64,000 nucleotides of DNA from Hedera helix (lineage: Eukaryota; Streptophyta; Magnoliopsida; Apiales; Araliaceae): NCBI GenBank assembly GCA_947179155.2, contig OX359275.1, positions 4,128,501 through 4,192,500 on the forward strand. The letters run 5' to 3'. Shown here piece by piece: positions 59,715-64,000 of the stretch (positions within the stretch are counted from its first letter, which is position 1; each line of letters opens with the position of its first letter). The notes under the pieces are model-generated. The model was not told where the DNA came from. It was given only the letters and a program-made list of their open reading frames with translations, and searched no databases. A program made the translations under genes and the position numbers.

Positions 59715-61015
59715 GAATGTTAATTTATTTATTTTTAATAAATACAGTAATCAATACTCTAAATTACAATTTAAATAAGTTTTCATTATTTTTAAAATTC
59801 AAAATGAATGCTCTACTTATTAATGTTTAGACGTCCATTGATAAATAGATACCTATTTTATATGTTAATTTGAAATAATATTGTAGTGTGTATAAATATT
59901 TATAATCTATAATTATAACATTTAAATTATATTTATAACACTTGTTAAATGATATATTTTAGCTATGTTGTAACACTATATGTAACTATAATAATGAAAA
60001 AAATAATGAGTTTTAAAGTATAGTTCATTAATGAATGAATGTTAATTTATTTATTTTTAATAAATACAATAATCAATGCTCTAAATTATAATTTAAATAA
60101 GTTTTTATTATTTTTGAAATCCTAAATTCAAAATGAATGCTCTACTTATTAATGTTTATATGCCCATTAATAAATAAATGTTCATTTTATGTGTTAATTT
60201 GGAGTAATACTGTAGTGTGTATGAATATTTATAATCTATAATTATAACATTTAAATTATATTTATAAAACTTGTTAAATGATATATTTTAGATATATTGT
60301 AACACTATATATAACTAGAATAAGAGGAAAAAATAATGAGTTTTAAAGTATAGTTCATTAATGACTGAATGTTAATTTATTTATTTTTAATAAATATAAT
60401 AATCAATGATCTAAATTATAATTCAAATAAGTTTTCATTATTTTTTAAATCCTAAATTCAAAAATAAATACTCTACTTATTAATGTTTTGATATCCATTA
60501 ATAAGTAGATGCTCATTTTATGTGTTAATTTGGAGTAATATTGTAGTTGTCATATATTTATAATATATAATTATAACATTTAAATGATATTTATAATACT
60601 TGTTAAATAATGTATTTTAGATATATTGTAACACTATATATAACTAGAATAAAGGAAAAAAATAATAAGTTTTAAAGTATAGTTCATTAATGAATGAATG
60701 TTAATTTATTTATTTTTAATAAATACAATAATCAATACTCTAAATTACAATTTAAATAAATTTTTATTATTTTTAAAATTCTAAATTTTAAAATGAATGC
60801 TCTACTTATTAAAGTTTGATGTCCATTAATAAGTTGATGTCCGTTTTATATGTTTAGAGCAATATTATAGTGTGTATGAATATTTATAATCTATAATTAT
60901 AACATTTAAATGATATTTATAACATTTATAACACTTGTTAAATGATCTAAAAGTTATATTGTAACACTTGTAAAATGATATTTATAACACTTGTTAAATG
61001 ATACATTTGAGATAT
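59715..61015. repeat. Four tandem ~325-bp repeats inside the hAT-like element
   Basis: Copies start at 59715, 60037, 60367 and 60696 with GAATGTTAATTTATTTATTT. Spacing is 322, 330 and 329 bp. Each contains AAAATGAATGCTCTACTTAT and AACACTTGTTAAATGATAT. No coding frame. Confidence 0.93.
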
Positions 61016-61201
61016 TTTAACTTTATAATAGTAAAAATTTCTTAACTATACTTAAATCAATTTATTAATATTATAATAAAAGTGTTGTTTTCTACTTTTT
61101 AGAAGTGAAATGACATATTTTAAAAATAATTTTCGTATGATAGTGAAAACTAATTATTATATTAGGAAGACCACTTAAAACTTAAAAGAAATTATTTTTC
61201 T

Positions 61202-61207
<6 letters not shown>

Positions 61208-61274
<67 letters not shown>
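61208..61274. repeat. (TA)n microsatellite
   Basis: About 33 TA units between the tandem array and the right subterminal repeats of the hAT-like element. Confidence 0.98.
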
Positions 61275-61276
<2 letters not shown>

Positions 61277-61505
61277 TTATTCGGATACAGATTCGAATTC
61301 GGATATCGGATTCCGGATATCCGCTATCTGCCGGATATATTTACGGACGGATGTTAAACGAATACGAATACACCTATATCTGTATTCGTATTCGTTTATT
61401 TGCGAATACTTTTAAACCGAATACAGATATATCCGTTTTTTTCCGAATGCGAATAATATCCGTTTTTTTCCGAATACGAATGCGGACGAATACGAATTTT
61501 TCGGT
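61275..61505. repeat. Right subterminal ATCCG/CGAATA repeats of the hAT-like element
   Basis: More than fifteen copies of TTCGGATA, GGATATCCG, CGAATACGAATA and ATATCCGTTTTTTTCCGAAT, the mirror of the left end with expansion. Confidence 0.9.
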
Positions 61506-61818
61506 TACCATTTACAACCCTAGGTGCAAATACAAGTTCTAAGTATCAATGACAACACGAAACTATCACATAAATTTAAGAATGAACAATCGGGTTAAAC
61601 GAAAAGTAAAACGAACAAATCAAAATTAAAAGAATTATCGCTGAAGGAGTACGAAATTCGTACCTAGATTAAGTAATGTAATACTCAAAATTATAATCCC
61701 AAATATAATTCGTTAAATTCCATTTGTGTGAGCAAATTACACAAATTAAAAATAAATTAATTAATAAATTATATGCTAAATTAGTAATTATTAATTTTTT
61801 ATTTTTTCCAAGACCCAT

Positions 61819-61840
61819 ATTATTATTATTATTATTGTTA

Positions 61841-61902
<62 letters not shown>
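61819..61902. repeat. (TTA)n microsatellite
   Basis: About 28 units with two interruptions (GTTATC). Confidence 0.97.
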
Positions 61903-62733
61903 TCATGCAAACTTTATCTTTTTTTTAATTATTATTTTTTTAGATAGTCCTTCGTAGCCCATTATCAAAATATTATAACATAACTGGGTTTTGATAACAG
62001 AAGACATGTGCACTAATTAAATACAAACTCCGTACATGACCTTATTCAGTTTGTAAAAAGAATTTTAAAGGGGTTATTTGGTGAATTTCATGCATCAAGT
62101 ACAGTAACCAAATTAAATACAATAATCAATTCTTTACTAACATGCTTGACAGAATGTATAAAAACACAATGCATATAATATAGATTATATAATATGTAAT
62201 TAGAATTCAACATGCATGTCCATTACTTATATTATTAAATTAATTTTCATCTCCAAATGATGTCCACCATAGCTGTTAAAATCGGAATTAAGCTTTTACC
62301 ATTTTTCATCTCATGCACTCTTTTACTGTTATTTAACCTGATGACTCTTTAATTCCTATGTAATAACAATGACTATGAACAATTTAAAGGAACAACTCAC
62401 TTGGATAACAATCATTAATCGAGTACATTCCTCCTATTCTTTCAACCGCCGCCCCTTTCCTTTCCAGAACTCTTCCCAGATATAACGAAATATAGCTAGG
62501 TTTTACTACTTATTTTAACAACTCTTTTAATTTAATAGGAATCAAATTTTAATTATACTTAAATATAAATTAGACCCAATTAATTTTAAAAACCTAATTT
62601 GACCAAATTAATGTTTCTATTATTTATTATCAGCCCAAATAAATTTGACCCAACATAATATAAAATTCAAATAAAATATTTTAAAATAAATTTAACTATT
62701 ATTTTTTTTATTATATTTTTTTCAGGCATTATA

Positions 62734-62752
62734 TTACTTTTCCCTTAAAAAT
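62734..62752 (-). other. Likely polypurine tract of the right-edge retrotransposon
   Basis: The minus strand reads ATTTTTAAGGGAAAAGTAA just before the LTR start TATAATGCC. Confidence 0.6.
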
Positions 62753-64000
62753 GATTCAGTTCTCGAAATCAAAAGAATGGAACGAACTTAATTATCAAAA
62801 TGATGCGAATACTTCATTCGAATATAATTTTTCAAAAAACTATAACAGACGAAATGATTTCCCTCCTAAATCTTATCAAACGGATAATGCACCACATACA
62901 ATAGATGATAATAATAACTTCTCAACATTGATACATGAAATACGATATGTACATGAGCTAACTGCAGAGGCAAAGCTAACCAATATGTAGCTTTGTCAGC
63001 CCTCTCCAAAATCTCAAATGGACCAATAAAACGCGGACTGAATTTACCTTTCAACCCAAATTAACAAATACTCTTTCAAGGAGAAACCTTTAAAAATACA
63101 TGCTCACCCAGTTTAAACTCTATGGTCCTCCTATGCTTATCAATATAACTCTTCTGTCGTGATTGAGCCAATCGCAATTTTTCCTTAGCTACAACTGCCT
63201 TCTCCGTAGTGATTTGAATTAACTCAGACCCTTATATGGTCTTCTCGTCAATCTCATCCCAACAAGTTGGTGCTCGACACTTTCTACAATATAACGCCTC
63301 AAATGGAGCCTTCTTAGTACTTGTTTGCCAGATGTTATTATAAGCAAACTTGACCACCCTAATGCACAACACCTCAACATGTATTCCAAAGTCTTCATAG
63401 TCCTCTCGGATTTCTCATAAGTCTGTGGGTGAAAAGAAGTACTGTAATTAAGTCGAGTGCCCCAAGCTCGTTGAAACTCTTTCCAAAATTATGAAGCGAA
63501 TTGTGGATCTCGATATGAATAGTTAACACAAGAGTTCTATAACATATAACAATCTCATGCTGAAAGATCTGCGTCAATCTTACTATAATCTTCATGGATA
63601 GCCATAAAGTGAGCTAATTTGGTCAAACGATCCACAACCACCCATATAGCATTATTCTTCCTGAAAGTCTTTGACACCCTAATCACAAAATCCATCGAAA
63701 TGTCATCCCATTTCCACACAGGAATATCTAATTATTGCAACAAACCACTAGCCCGTTGATGCTTTATTTTCACTCGCTGACAAGTCAAACACTTCCCCAC
63801 ATATTCAGCCATATCTTATTTCATCCCTTTGCACCAAAAATTCTTCTTTAAATCTATATACATCTTCGTAGAACCCAAATGAATAGAAAATGGTGAACTA
63901 TGAGCGTCAGCTAACACTGCCACTCAAATAATTGGATTTGACCATACACACAACTGTTTATACGCCATGGTCATCAATACAGAACTTAAGTTGCTTTCCC
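62753..64000 (-). pseudogene. pol: Ty3/Gypsy integrase remnant (runs off right edge)
   Basis: Minus-strand reading with frame changes. Near 63780 the C-terminal Cys pair of the integrase zinc domain is recognisable. The catalytic core follows with VVVDRLTKLAHF (about 63640-63600), SYRDPQFAS (about 63510-63480) and EKSERTMKTL (about 63410-63380). At the C-terminus GKFSPRFIGPFEIL (GPY/F motif) and HIVFHVSMLRSY (63050-62950) end the protein with no clear chromodomain. The second catalytic Asp, normally in SDRD, is Tyr here (GAT to TAT). Several stops and indels are present. This is the 3' end of pol of the element whose LTR interrupts the TBL gene. Confidence 0.85.

Overview
The window is nuclear DNA of a flowering plant, almost certainly a eudicot. 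The evidence is an AT-rich background, intron-containing plant genes, chromovirus-type Ty3/Gypsy retrotransposons with initiator-methionine tRNA primer sites, several MITE families and long TA/TAA microsatellites. No bacterial, organellar or CRISPR-type feature was found. The species cannot be fixed from the sequence.

One host gene is intact and confidently identified: a class I KNOX homeobox gene of the KNAT2/KNAT6 type on the minus strand (five exons, 33801 down to 25869, 318 residues). It has a 6.4-kb third intron between the KNOX2 and ELK/homeodomain exons. A second host gene, a TRICHOME BIREFRINGENCE-LIKE (PMR5/DUF231) polysaccharide O-acetyltransferase (54325 down to 51907, minus), is a pseudogene. 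It is cut by an LTR retrotransposon, has two frameshifts and lacks its central exons. A possible small secreted-peptide gene lies at 51087 (plus, weak).

Layout. Positions 1-2448 hold the 5' end of a Ty3/Gypsy element (gag, primer site, LTR) on the minus strand. Positions 2449-4404 are an unidentified block. Positions 4405-25213 are a single Tekay/Del-like chromovirus on the minus strand with near-matching target duplications (GTGGT/ATGGT). It carries three later insertions: a 3.07-kb solo LTR at 6533-9599 (duplication AACCG), a 1.86-kb foldback element at 10827-12684 and a 3.48-kb solo LTR at 16937-20420 (duplication TTAAC). Its pol gene has lost the RT thumb/RNase H part and has several stop codons. 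Positions 25214-34200 hold the KNOX gene. Positions 34200-51000 are intergenic DNA with a Tourist-like MITE (36808-37153), a 490-bp mixed trinucleotide microsatellite and four more inverted-repeat elements. Positions 51900-64000 hold the wrecked TBL gene and a three-level nest: an LTR (54326-62733) interrupts the TBL gene, a hAT-like element (55176-61522, duplication GGTACAAA/GGTGCAAA) sits inside that LTR, and a 3.9-kb solo LTR (55467-59378) sits inside the hAT element. The pol remnant of the outer retrotransposon runs to the right edge.

The strongest observations are the datable insertion nests, in which the second LTR copy gives an empty site for two insertions, and a group of TA-microsatellite-associated foldback elements. 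Three of these share a self-complementary terminal motif. The largest is built of about 14 hairpin units in mirror symmetry, and another carries an unrecognised gene-like core.
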